NCBI RefSeq assembly: GCF_026125785.1
Contig: NZ_JAHCKL010000010.1
Coordinates: forward strand, 59,230-123,229
Direction: 5' to 3'
DNA: 64,000 nt
Source of the DNA: Hydrogenophaga sp.
GTDB lineage: Bacteria; Pseudomonadota; Gammaproteobacteria; Burkholderiales; Burkholderiaceae_C
A program made the position numbers and the translations under genes. The notes below the pieces were generated by a model that was not told where the DNA came from, made no database searches, and saw only the letters and a list, made by a program, of their open reading frames with translations. This document shows positions 53,906 to 61,636 of this stretch, in pieces; positions within the stretch are counted from its first letter, which is position 1; every line of letters starts with the position of its first letter.

Positions 53906-55630
53906 TTACATCGCCAGGCCGGGGTTGCCCTGCATGCCGACGAGGCGCGGCGCGTTGATCTTCACGCCCTTGATCACCTTGCGGTCGCGCAGGTAGCCGG
54001 AGACCAGGTCCCAGATCGGCTCGCCCTTGACACCTTCCTGCACCGACGCCCAGCCCGCGACCTTGTAGGTCTTGCCGGCCTCGATGGGTTTGCCCTTGAG
54101 CGTCATGTTCTGGATACGCTGGCCCATGGCCGCGGTCGGGGCGATGGTGTACTGCATGCCGCCCACGCGCACCATGTCCCCGCCCTGCTGGTAGTAGGGG
54201 TCGGGGTTGAAGAGGTTGTCGGCCACGTCTTCGAGGATGGTCTTGATCTGCTCGCCGCTGAACTCGTTGAGCGTGGTGGCGGGGTAGGTCATCGCCATCT
54301 GGTCCATCATGGCTTCGTAGGTGATGGTGTCGCCTGGCAGCAGCGAGGTGCCCCAGCGCACACCCGGCGAGAAGGCGATCTCGGCGCCCTTGCGTTCCAT
54401 GAGCGCATCGCAGATGAGCTGGTCCCACGAACCGTTGAAGTTGCCACGGCGGTAGAGCAGCTCTTCGGTGACGGCGAGCTTCTCGCCCAGCCGGTCCTTG
54501 TACGGCGCGCGCACGCCGTCGATGAAGGCCTGCATCTGCGCGTCGGCCGGCAGCAGGTTGGCAAAGACCGGCAGCAGCTTGTAGCGGAAGTCGCGCACCT
54601 GGCCGTCGCGCACGTCGAAATCCAGCACGCCCAGGAACTTGCTGTTGGAGCCGGCGTTGGTCACCAGCGTCTGGCCGCCGCCGTTCTTCACCACGGTCGG
54701 GGCAGGCATGCCGTCGTGGGTGTGGCCGCCCAGGATGGCGTCGATGCCACGCACGCGCGACGCCATCTTGATGTCCACATCCATGCCGTTGTGCGAGAGC
54801 ACCACCACCACCTGGGCGCCCTTGGCGCGTGCCTCGTCCACCACCTTCTGCATGTGCTCGTCCTGCACGCCGAAGGTCCAGTCCGGCACCATGTAGCGCG
54901 GGTTGGCAATGGGCGTGTACGGGAACGCCTGGCCGATCACGGCCACCTGCACGCCGTTCATCTCGCGCAGGGCGTAGGGCTTGAACACCAGGTCCTCGAA
55001 GTCGGTGGTCTTGACGTTCTGCGCCAGGAACTCGATCTGCCCCTTGAAGTCCTTTTCCACGATTTCCTGCACGCGCTTGGCACCGAAGGTGAACTCCCAG
55101 TGCGGCGTCATCATGTTCACGCCCAGCAGCTTGCAGGCGTCGACCATGTCCTGCGCATTCGTCCACAGCGAGGTGGCCGAACCTTGCCAGGTGTCGCCAC
55201 CGTCCAGCAGCAGCGCGTGCGGCCGGCTGGCCTTGAGCTGCTTGATCAGCGAGGCCAGGTGCGCGAAGCCGCCCACCTTGCCGTAGGTCCTGGCCGCCTG
55301 GCTGAAGTCGAGGTAGCTGAAGGCGTGCGCCTGGGCCGTGCCGGGCCGGATGTTGAAGTGCTTGAGCAGCTTTTCGCCCACGAGATGCGGCGCGCGACCC
55401 AGGGCATCGGCCACGCCGATGTTCACGCTGGGCTCGCGGAAATGAATGGGCTGCAACTGCGCATGGCAGTCGGTGAAATGCAGAAAACTCACGTTGCCGA
55501 ACCGGGGCACGTCGTACAGGCGCTCTGAGGCGCCCGGCGCTGCGGCCAGCACATCCTGGTGGTCCAGGGCCATCCCGGTGGCACTGGCGACCGCCAGTAC
55601 CTGGAGGAATTCACGGCGGCTGAAGCTCAT
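53906..55630 (-). CDS. soxB: Thiosulfohydrolase SoxB
   Basis: This 574-residue enzyme has a twin-arginine signal (SRREFLQVLAVAS) and the 5'-nucleotidase-like dimanganese fold: FLHFTDCHAQLQPIHFREP, LLDGGDTWQGSATSLW, AILGGHTHDGMPAP. SoxB hydrolyses the sulfate group from the SoxY-bound cysteine-S-thiosulfonate in the periplasm. It is the last gene of the leftward sox set, with its own AT-rich upstream region (55631-55724). Confidence 0.97.
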   Translation of the reverse strand: MSFSRREFLQVLAVASATGMALDHQDVLAAAPGASERLYDVPRFGNVSFLHFTDCHAQLQPIHFREPSVNIGVADALGRAPHLVGEKLLKHFNIRPGTAQAHAFSYLDFSQAARTYGKVGGFAHLASLIKQLKASRPHALLLDGGDTWQGSATSLWTNAQDMVDACKLLGVNMMTPHWEFTFGAKRVQEIVEKDFKGQIEFLAQNVKTTDFEDLVFKPYALREMNGVQVAVIGQAFPYTPIANPRYMVPDWTFGVQDEHMQKVVDEARAKGAQVVVVLSHNGMDVDIKMASRVRGIDAILGGHTHDGMPAPTVVKNGGGQTLVTNAGSNSKFLGVLDFDVRDGQVRDFRYKLLPVFANLLPADAQMQAFIDGVRAPYKDRLGEKLAVTEELLYRRGNFNGSWDQLICDALMERKGAEIAFSPGVRWGTSLLPGDTITYEAMMDQMAMTYPATTLNEFSGEQIKTILEDVADNLFNPDPYYQQGGDMVRVGGMQYTIAPTAAMGQRIQNMTLKGKPIEAGKTYKVAGWASVQEGVKGEPIWDLVSGYLRDRKVIKGVKINAPRLVGMQGNPGLAM

Positions 55631-55654
55631 CTCGGTCCTTGTCTATGAATAATC

Positions 55655-55670
55655 GTTTACTGATATTTGC
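55655..55670. promoter_or_regulatory. AT-rich sox motif upstream of soxB
   Basis: GTTTACTGATATTTGC lies between soxX and soxB. It resembles sites at 58586-58602, 61111-61127 and (inverted) 61224-61239; the shared core is TGATATT-like, within GTNNNTGCNNATATT. It may be an operator or promoter element of the sox genes. Confidence 0.4.
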
Positions 55671-55724
55671 GCGAAATTTTTTTGAGCGAAGCCCTGGCCA
55701 CCGCTGGCGGCCAGGGCCTGACGG

Positions 55725-56378
55725 TCATTTGTTCACCGGGGACGCGGGGTCCAGCAGCAGGGCCATCACGTCCTTGAGCTGCTTCTCGTTGAGGATGCCG
55801 TTGTGGCCCACGCGTGGCATCTGCGAGCAAGCGTTGTAGGCGCGCGCGTTCCACAGCTTGCCCCAGGTGTACTCCACGATCGCCTTGCCCGCTGCGCTGT
55901 TCGGGTCGGTCACACCGCGCAGCTTGCCGTAGTTGTAGAGGCTGGGGCCCAGCGTGCCGAAGGAGATCTCTTCCTTGCTGATCTGGTGGCAGTTGTAGCA
56001 GTTGCCGCCATTGGCGGTGCTGGCGCTGTCGGTCCAGGTCAGACCCCGGCCGCTTTGCGCGATTTTCTCGCCCTCTTTCCAGTCGCCGATGAACTTGCCG
56101 TCGCTCGGCCACTTCACCGTCTTCATGTTGGCGGCCTCGATGGCCTTGGACACCGCCTCGTTCAGCGGCTTGCCAGCCACGTCGGCCGCAGCGCATTCGC
56201 GGTTGGCGTCGTCCTGCGTCAGGCGGTCGAGCTTGGCAATGCCGCGCTCCTGGAACGAGGTCTTCAGGATCTCCGCCGTGGCCTTGTCGTAGTCGGCGCT
56301 GGAGGGCGACAGCGTGCAGCCGCCCAGCAGGAAAGCCGTCAGAGGCAGCAGGGTCCAGGCAATGGTGTTCTTGCTCAT
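55725..56378 (-). CDS. soxX: Cytochrome SoxX, predicted lipoprotein
   Basis: This 217-residue c-type cytochrome starts MSKNTIAWTLLPLTAFLLGGCTL; AFLLGGC is a good lipobox, with Cys21 as lipidation site. The single heme site is CYNCH (127-131), and a Met in ACSQMPRVG is the probable distal ligand. SoxX joins SoxA in the SoxAX complex that couples thiosulfate to SoxYZ. It starts 20 bases past the soxA stop. The lipoprotein form would anchor SoxAX to a membrane, unlike the soluble textbook SoxX. Confidence 0.93.
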   Translation of the reverse strand: MSKNTIAWTLLPLTAFLLGGCTLSPSSADYDKATAEILKTSFQERGIAKLDRLTQDDANRECAAADVAGKPLNEAVSKAIEAANMKTVKWPSDGKFIGDWKEGEKIAQSGRGLTWTDSASTANGGNCYNCHQISKEEISFGTLGPSLYNYGKLRGVTDPNSAAGKAIVEYTWGKLWNARAYNACSQMPRVGHNGILNEKQLKDVMALLLDPASPVNK

Positions 56379-56398
56379 GTCAGGTGTCTCCGGTTCGG

Positions 56399-57208
56399 TC
56401 AGCGCTTGATGGCGGGCACGATGGATTCGGCACCCTTGGCGTTCACGCCCATGTAGACACTCAGGGCGAGCGTCGCGTCGCTGCCGAACTTGGGCTCGGG
56501 CCAGCGCATCTGGCGGAAGCAGTCGTTCAGGCGCAACTGCATGCCCCACATCTGCGAATTGGAGACACGGTAGGCCGGCCAGGCCGCGAAGCCAATGCCG
56601 TTGCCCGGGTTCTTGGTCAGATTGGGCAGGTCCTGCAAGCGGATGCGCTTGTCGTCACTGCCATGGCAGGACGCGCAGGAGAAATCGTGGGTACCGCCAC
56701 GCGTGAAGAACAGGCGCTTGCCGGTCTCGTACATCGCGCGCTCGCTGGCATGGGATTGCGGCAGCTTGAACTTCATGCCCTTGGATGCCGTGGCCACATA
56801 GGTCGCCAGCGCCGTCACGTTGGCCATTTCGCCGCGGCCGAATGGCGTCTTCATGATCTCGGCCGCATTGAAGCCCTGCAGCGTCTCCATGCAAGTGACC
56901 AGCCGTGTCTCCAGGTCCTGCACGCGGCCGGTATCGGCGAAATAGCGCGGAAGCTCGACGAACACGCCCTGGATCACGCCAGGCCCCTTGCCCAGATCAC
57001 ACTTCTCCAGAGACGCGTTCTTGGGCCCCCGCTTCTATTTCCAGAGCTCTTCCCCCTTCATCTCGAACAGTTCGGCCGGGTTGCCGTCCTGCAGCATCTC
57101 GCGGTACTTGGCGATGCCCTCGGCGGTGGCGTCCTGCGCGTGTGCGGTACCCAGCCCGAAGGACAGAGTGGCCGCAGCCAGCAGGCTGGGGAACAGGGGG
57201 GTTTTCAT
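56399..57208 (-). pseudogene. soxA: SoxA cytochrome gene with an in-frame amber codon
   Basis: From ATG at 57208 the frame encodes a signal peptide (MKTPLFPSLLAAATLSFGLG, cleaved after AHA) and normal SoxA sequence to residue 57. Codon 58 is TAG (57037-57035), then SoxA similarity continues in the same frame to 56399. The full product would have 269 residues with Cys70 and Cys106, one heme site CASCH (178-182) and the heme-ligand Cys230 (NDCFRQMRWPEP). TAG is one C-to-T change from CAG (Gln). The downstream part could only be restarted without its signal peptide. Either the gene is dead in this strain, is read through, or the base is an error. Confidence 0.88.
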
Positions 57209-57244
57209 CGGGGGTCTCCTCGTTGTTGTCGGATGTCAGGGAAA

Positions 57245-57266
57245 GGTGTCTTTGCCCAAAGGCACC
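57245..57266 (-). other. Hairpin between soxZ and soxA
   Basis: GGTGTCTTTG (57245-57254) pairs with CAAAGGCACC (57257-57266) with one G-U pair. The 135-bp soxZ-soxA gap is otherwise GC-rich. It may be a processing or partial termination signal in the sox message. Confidence 0.35.
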
Positions 57267-57343
57267 GCGGCATCGGCTCTGCCGGGCCGCCGGTGACGCG
57301 CAACTCGAAGGGAGCGCGCGCGGCAGCAGCGCGGCGGGGTGGG

Positions 57344-57655
57344 TCAGGCCACCGTGGCTTCGTCCGTGCGGGTGTCGCCCTTGCTGTCGACCCACTTCAC
57401 GACGATCTTGTCGCCCTTGGCGGCGCCCTTGAACTTGAAGGACAGGAACGGGTTCTGCGCCACCGAGCCGGTGAACTGCGCCTGCAGCACGGTCTTGCCG
57501 TTGTGGGTGGCTTCCACGTCGCGGATGAAGTGGGCGGGAATGAGGGCGCCGGCGGCGTCGCGGCGGGTGCCGGGCTCCATGATGTGGGACATGAGCACGC
57601 GGACAGTGGTTTCGTCACCGGCGAGGGCGGCGCGGATGCGCATCGGATCGGCCAT
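57344..57655 (-). CDS. soxZ: Sulfur-carrier subunit SoxZ
   Basis: This 103-residue immunoglobulin-like protein starts MADPMRIRA and has MSHIMEPGTRRDAAGALIPAHFI, as in other SoxZ proteins. It has no signal peptide and is exported as a complex with SoxY. It supports SoxY in holding sulfur intermediates. It lies 51 bp downstream of soxY. Confidence 0.96.
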   Translation of the reverse strand: MADPMRIRAALAGDETTVRVLMSHIMEPGTRRDAAGALIPAHFIRDVEATHNGKTVLQAQFTGSVAQNPFLSFKFKGAAKGDKIVVKWVDSKGDTRTDEATVA

Positions 57656-57706
57656 GATGGACTCCTGGAATTCGGGTATGGGGTAAGAGCGGAACGGAGG
57701 CGGCGA

Positions 57707-58162
57707 TCAGCCGCCGCAGCCGCCGAGCGTGACCTTGGTTTCCTTGGTGGCCGAGTACAGCTTGCCGTCGGCCTTGACCACGGCGATCACGTTGCTGCTC
57801 TGCCCCATCTTCAGGCGGGTCTGCACGTCCGGCGCGGTGCCCGCGGGAATGGTGAAACCGCAGGACAGCGGCATCGGGTTCTTCTCGACGATGAGGAAGA
57901 TCTCCGTGGTGTTGGGCAGCTTGCTGGAAGCGCCCACCGGTACCACCGCGCCGTTCTCGGCGATGTCCGGTGCCACCACGGTGACCTGGTCGCTGGTGGC
58001 GGGTGTGCCGCCAACGGCCTTGAGCGCTTCGGGCAGCGTCTTCACTTCAAAGCCGGCCCGGTCCACGGCGGCCTGCGCCTGGCTCTGGGTCACGATGCCC
58101 AGTGACACCAGCGTGGCAAATGCGCCCGTGGTCTTGAGCGCGTCTCGGCGTGTGTTGTTCAT
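57707..58162 (-). CDS. soxY: Sulfur-carrier subunit SoxY
   Basis: This 151-residue protein has a twin-arginine signal (RRDALKTTGAF) and the C-terminal GGCGG arm whose Cys149 carries the sulfur substrate through the whole Sox cycle. A second Cys (PLSCGFT) is in the body. It is exported with SoxZ. Confidence 0.97.
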   Translation of the reverse strand: MNNTRRDALKTTGAFATLVSLGIVTQSQAQAAVDRAGFEVKTLPEALKAVGGTPATSDQVTVVAPDIAENGAVVPVGASSKLPNTTEIFLIVEKNPMPLSCGFTIPAGTAPDVQTRLKMGQSSNVIAVVKADGKLYSATKETKVTLGGCGG

Positions 58163-58205
58163 GGAAATACTCCTGGAGAGAAAGGGTAACGGCAGGGGGG
58201 CGAGT

Positions 58206-58544
58206 TTACTTGTCGGGTGCGCCGGCGAGGACCCATGCAGCCAGCAGTTTGAGCTCGTCGTCCTTCAGATTCGGCTGTGGGGGCATGGGCACGGGGCCGT
58301 ACATGCCGGAACCGCCCGACTTGATGCGCGCGGCCACCTTGTCCAGCGCATCGGCCTGGCCCTTGTGCTTGGCTGCCACGTCCATGTAGGAAGGACCCAC
58401 CAGCTTCTTGTCGACCGCATGGCAGGCCAGGCAGGCGCTCTTGGACGCCAGGGCCTTGGCGGCGGCGGCATCCATGGCGTGCGCACCAGCGCTGAACAGC
58501 GCGCCGGTGGCCGCCAGGCTCAGCAGGATCGGTTTCATGGACAT
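58206..58544 (-). CDS. Small class I cytochrome c within the sox cluster
   Basis: This 112-residue protein has a signal peptide (cleaved near AHA-MD) and one heme site, CLACH, with the distal Met in PVPMPPQP. It starts MSMKP, with AGGAG upstream. It closely resembles the C-terminal heme domain of SoxD (shared KLVGPSYMDVAAKHKGQ pattern), so it may have arisen from it. A role as electron acceptor for SoxAX or SoxCD is inferred. Confidence 0.92.
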   Translation of the reverse strand: MSMKPILLSLAATGALFSAGAHAMDAAAAKALASKSACLACHAVDKKLVGPSYMDVAAKHKGQADALDKVAARIKSGGSGMYGPVPMPPQPNLKDDELKLLAAWVLAGAPDK

Positions 58545-58585
58545 AGCGTACGGTCTCCTAAGGTGGTGGGGAATGGGGTTTACGA

Positions 58586-58602
58586 GTAAATGCAAATATT
58601 TA
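58586..58602. promoter_or_regulatory. AT-rich sox motif upstream of the small cytochrome gene
   Basis: GTAAATGCAAATATTTA lies in the 107-bp gap between soxD and the cytochrome gene and shares GTNNNTGCNNATATT with the site before soxC. It could drive or control an internal sox transcript starting at the cytochrome gene. Confidence 0.4.
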
Positions 58603-58651
58603 TGGTCACGCATTTTTGCAGGGTGGCAAAGACCTTGTCCGCGCACCGTGC

Positions 58652-59704
58652 TCACTTGGCGCCGTCGGCGATCCACTTGGCGATGGCGGCCGCTTCGGCC
58701 GCGCTGAGCTGAGGTTGCGGGGGCATCGGCACCGCGCCGAACACACCGACGCCGCCCTCGCGGATCTTCACCGCCAGGTAGGCCTCGAGCTTGTCCTGAC
58801 CCTTGTGCTTGGCGGCGATCTCGTTGAAGCCTGGCCCGACGATCTTCTGCGTCATGCCATGGCAGGCGGTACAGCTGTTCGAAGCCAGCAGGCTTTTCAC
58901 ATCGGCGGGCTTCGCGGCGGCCACCATCACCGGCGCAGGACGCGGCCCGCTGCCCACCGGGGCGGTGGGCGGCGGCTTGGTCGTATCGGCGCCACGCACC
59001 GGGCCGACCACGCGGTTCTGCTCCTGGATGTTGCCGTGCGCATCGCGCGCGAAGTCCGGCAGCGCAGAGCGGATGGTGGTCTCGACCGGGCAGTCCTTCA
59101 TGCAGGCCACGTTCTTCACATCGCCTTTGCCGTCCACGCGCCACAACGGCTCATGGAACACCATGCCGTTGCGGTTGGGCATGCGCTTCTGCACCTCGGC
59201 GATGTTCTGGTCGCTCAGCGTGAAATCCGGCGGCACCACCTCGGCCAGGCTCAGGATGTAGGCCGTGACGGCGTAGACCTCGTCGGTCTTGAGCGTCTTG
59301 GGCGCGTTCCAGGGCATGGCGCGGTTGATGTAGTCCCACAGCGTCGACACCGTGGCCACCTTCATCATCGTGGTCTTCTGCGGAAAGCTGCTGCCCTGTT
59401 CCAGGTTTTTCACCCGGCCGCGCTCGATGTCGGCCTTGGTCGTGCCGCCCACGATGGGCGTGAACACCTCGTTGGACTCACCGAAGCTGCCGTGGCAGGA
59501 CGCGCACTGCGCCTCCCACACGCGCTCGCCCATGGACACGCTGCCCGCGCCTTTGGGCAAGCCTTTGAAGTCGGGGCGCACGTCGATGTCCCAGGCCTTG
59601 ACCTCGGCCTTGGTCGCATCGCGGCCAATGTCGTGCCAGGCGGCAGGCTGGGCCAGGGCGCTGCACGCAACGAACGCGGCAGCCAGAATGAACGGGGTTC
59701 GCAT
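58652..59704 (-). CDS. soxD: Sulfane dehydrogenase diheme cytochrome SoxD
   Basis: This 350-residue protein starts MRTPFILAAAFVACSALAQ (signal peptide). Two heme sites are CASCH (67-71) and CTACH (278-282), separated by a SoxD-type middle (EVYAVTAYILSLAEVVPPDF, NRNGMVFHEPLW) and a Pro-rich linker. It takes electrons from SoxC. A TTG 15 bases upstream is another possible start that overlaps the soxC stop. Confidence 0.95.
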   Translation of the reverse strand: MRTPFILAAAFVACSALAQPAAWHDIGRDATKAEVKAWDIDVRPDFKGLPKGAGSVSMGERVWEAQCASCHGSFGESNEVFTPIVGGTTKADIERGRVKNLEQGSSFPQKTTMMKVATVSTLWDYINRAMPWNAPKTLKTDEVYAVTAYILSLAEVVPPDFTLSDQNIAEVQKRMPNRNGMVFHEPLWRVDGKGDVKNVACMKDCPVETTIRSALPDFARDAHGNIQEQNRVVGPVRGADTTKPPPTAPVGSGPRPAPVMVAAAKPADVKSLLASNSCTACHGMTQKIVGPGFNEIAAKHKGQDKLEAYLAVKIREGGVGVFGAVPMPPQPQLSAAEAAAIAKWIADGAK

Positions 59705-59715
59705 GGGCGGCTTCT

Positions 59716-61053
59716 TCAATAGACTTGGACGTTGGAGACTTCACCGTTCTCGGCGACCCGCCAGGACTGGATCGCGTTCTGGTGGTAGATCGAACGCGTG
59801 CCGCGCACGGCCCGCAACTGGTTGATCTTGGGCTGCACGTAACCGGTGCTGTCGATCGCGCGGCTTTGCAGGATGGCGGGCTTGCCGTCCCACACCCAGT
59901 CGATGTTGAAGCGCGTGAGGGCCTTGGGCAGCACCGGCCCTTCCAGGCGCGCGGTGCGCCAGTTGCGCCCCCCGTCCACGCTCACGTCCACCCGCTTGAC
60001 GCTGCCGCGCCCGGACCAGGCCAGGCCGGTGATGTTGTAGTAGCCCTTGTCCAGCAGCATCTGGCTGCCCGAGGGCGTGGTGATCACACTCTTGCACTCC
60101 TGGATGCCGGTGTACTGGCGGTGCGTGCCATCGGGCATGTGGTCGATGTAGTGCACCGCCTCGTCCTTGGTGGCCCACTTCATGTCCCCCACTTCCAGGC
60201 GGCGCAGGTACTTCACCCAGCTCACGCCCTGGATGCCCGGCACCACCAGACGCAGCGGGTAGCCATTCTCCGGACGCAGCATCTCGCCGTTCATGGCCCA
60301 GGCCACGATGCAATCGTCCATCGCCCGCTCGATGGGAATGGTGCGCGTCATCGAAGATCCATCCGCGCCTTCGGCCAGCACGTACTTGCCGTTCTTGCGG
60401 TCGTAGCCGCACATCTCCAGCAGCGTGGAGAGCAGCACGCCGGTGAACTCCGAACAGCTCACCATGCCGTGCGTGTACTGCACCGATGGCAGGGCCACAT
60501 TGCCCCATTCCGGCGCCGAGTTGGCGCCGCACTCGATGAAGTGGATGCGCGAAACGCTGGGCAGGCGCATCAGGTCGTCCATGGTGAACACCCGCTCGCG
60601 CTGGACCAGGCCATTGACCATCAACCGGTGCTGGGACGGGTCGATGTCCCACCAACCCTGGTGATGCCGCTCGAAGTGCAGGCCGTTGGGCGTGATGATG
60701 CCGAACAGTCCTTGCAACGGGGTGAAGCTCACGGAAGCCTGCGGCACACGCGTCAGGCCGGGGCTCTGGCGGCGCTGCAGGTTGCCCTCCCACTTGCTGG
60801 GCATGCCATAGCCCTGCGAAGCCACGGGCTGACCCAGCCCGGTGGAGTGCGGGGGCAACTTGAGGATCGCATCCTCCCCTTCCGCGCCCGCCGCGACGGC
60901 GCGTGCGGATGCGGTCACACCCGCGCCCATGGCAAGGGCCTTGCCCATGAAACTGCGCCGTGCCTTGCGTGCCTGCTCCAGGCGCTCGGCATCGAGGTGG
61001 TTTTCCGGCGCGGGCAGCACGCGTCCGATGACGTCGCTCAAATTCTTCGACAC
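59716..61053 (-). CDS. soxC: Sulfane dehydrogenase molybdenum subunit SoxC
   Basis: This 445-residue protein belongs to the sulfite oxidase family: FIECGANSAPEWGN near the Mo-binding region, VSCSEFTGVLL with the molybdenum-ligand Cys, and a C-terminal dimerisation domain. It has a twin-arginine signal (KARRSFMGKALAMGAG). GTG at 61053 is chosen because AGGAAG lies five bases upstream; ATG at 61083 would add ten residues with no ribosome site. SoxCD oxidises the SoxY-bound sulfane sulfur to sulfone, releasing six electrons. Confidence 0.95.
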   Translation of the reverse strand: MSKNLSDVIGRVLPAPENHLDAERLEQARKARRSFMGKALAMGAGVTASARAVAAGAEGEDAILKLPPHSTGLGQPVASQGYGMPSKWEGNLQRRQSPGLTRVPQASVSFTPLQGLFGIITPNGLHFERHHQGWWDIDPSQHRLMVNGLVQRERVFTMDDLMRLPSVSRIHFIECGANSAPEWGNVALPSVQYTHGMVSCSEFTGVLLSTLLEMCGYDRKNGKYVLAEGADGSSMTRTIPIERAMDDCIVAWAMNGEMLRPENGYPLRLVVPGIQGVSWVKYLRRLEVGDMKWATKDEAVHYIDHMPDGTHRQYTGIQECKSVITTPSGSQMLLDKGYYNITGLAWSGRGSVKRVDVSVDGGRNWRTARLEGPVLPKALTRFNIDWVWDGKPAILQSRAIDSTGYVQPKINQLRAVRGTRSIYHQNAIQSWRVAENGEVSNVQVY

Positions 61054-61110
61054 GGGTTCTTCCTTCAGTGGGGCGATGGCCATTTCGCCGATGGGGAGTT
61101 GAATATATGA

Positions 61111-61127
61111 GTGATTGCTGATATTCG
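61111..61127. promoter_or_regulatory. AT-rich sox motif upstream of soxC
   Basis: GTGATTGCTGATATTCG lies 58 bp before the soxC start. Its ATATTC (61121-61126) mirrors GAATAT at 61101-61106, making a wider dyad. It is one of four similar sites in the sox cluster. Confidence 0.45.
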
Positions 61128-61223
61128 GATTAGTGAAAACCCGAAGCCCTCCATGCCACATGGATACTCTCTAGGGTTTCTACGATGTGGCCCGCCGAGG
61201 GCCGATGCTAGGATGAAGCATCG

Positions 61224-61239
61224 ACATATGCGTAATCAC
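61224..61239. promoter_or_regulatory. Inverted copy of the sox motif in the soxC-soxE divergent region
   Basis: On the minus strand this reads GTGATTACGCATATGT, which aligns with GTGATTGCTGATATTC at 61111. It lies about 80 bp upstream of soxE, so the two copies face the two divergent transcripts. Confidence 0.35.
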
Positions 61240-61316
61240 GGATAAACAGGCCCCGCCTGGGTGGTCTGCTACAGTTTTGAGTGCAAAACCGATCAACCAC
61301 AACCACGGAGACCACG

Positions 61317-61619
61317 ATGGCGATATCGAAGAAATGGCTGGCCGCAGGCGTACTCTGCGCACTGGCCGCAGGGGCCCAGGCGCAGGTGAATCAGATCAAG
61401 GTGTGGGCTGCCGCGTGCGCGAACTGCCATGGCACCGACGGCCGCGCCGAGCCGGGGGCGGTATCGCTGGCGGGCCAGAGCAAGGACGACCTCACGCAGA
61501 AGCTGCTGGATTTCAAGGCCGGCAAACGGCCCGCCACCATCATGCACCAGCTCGCCAAGGGCTACAGCGATGAGCAACTGACCCAGATCGCCGGCTATTT
61601 CGCCGCCCAGAAGAAATAA
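61317..61619 (+). CDS. soxE: Sulfide dehydrogenase cytochrome c subunit (SoxE/FccA-like)
   Basis: This 100-residue protein starts MAISKKWLAAGVLCALAAGAQA (signal peptide), with CGGAG upstream. One heme site is CANCH, and the distal Met is in ATIMHQLAKGYSDEQ. It is the electron-accepting partner of the flavoprotein encoded 17 bp downstream, as in flavocytochrome c sulfide dehydrogenase. It is divergent from soxC. Confidence 0.92.
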   Translation: MAISKKWLAAGVLCALAAGAQAQVNQIKVWAAACANCHGTDGRAEPGAVSLAGQSKDDLTQKLLDFKAGKRPATIMHQLAKGYSDEQLTQIAGYFAAQKK

Positions 61620-61636
61620 GAAGAGGAGACCCCAAC

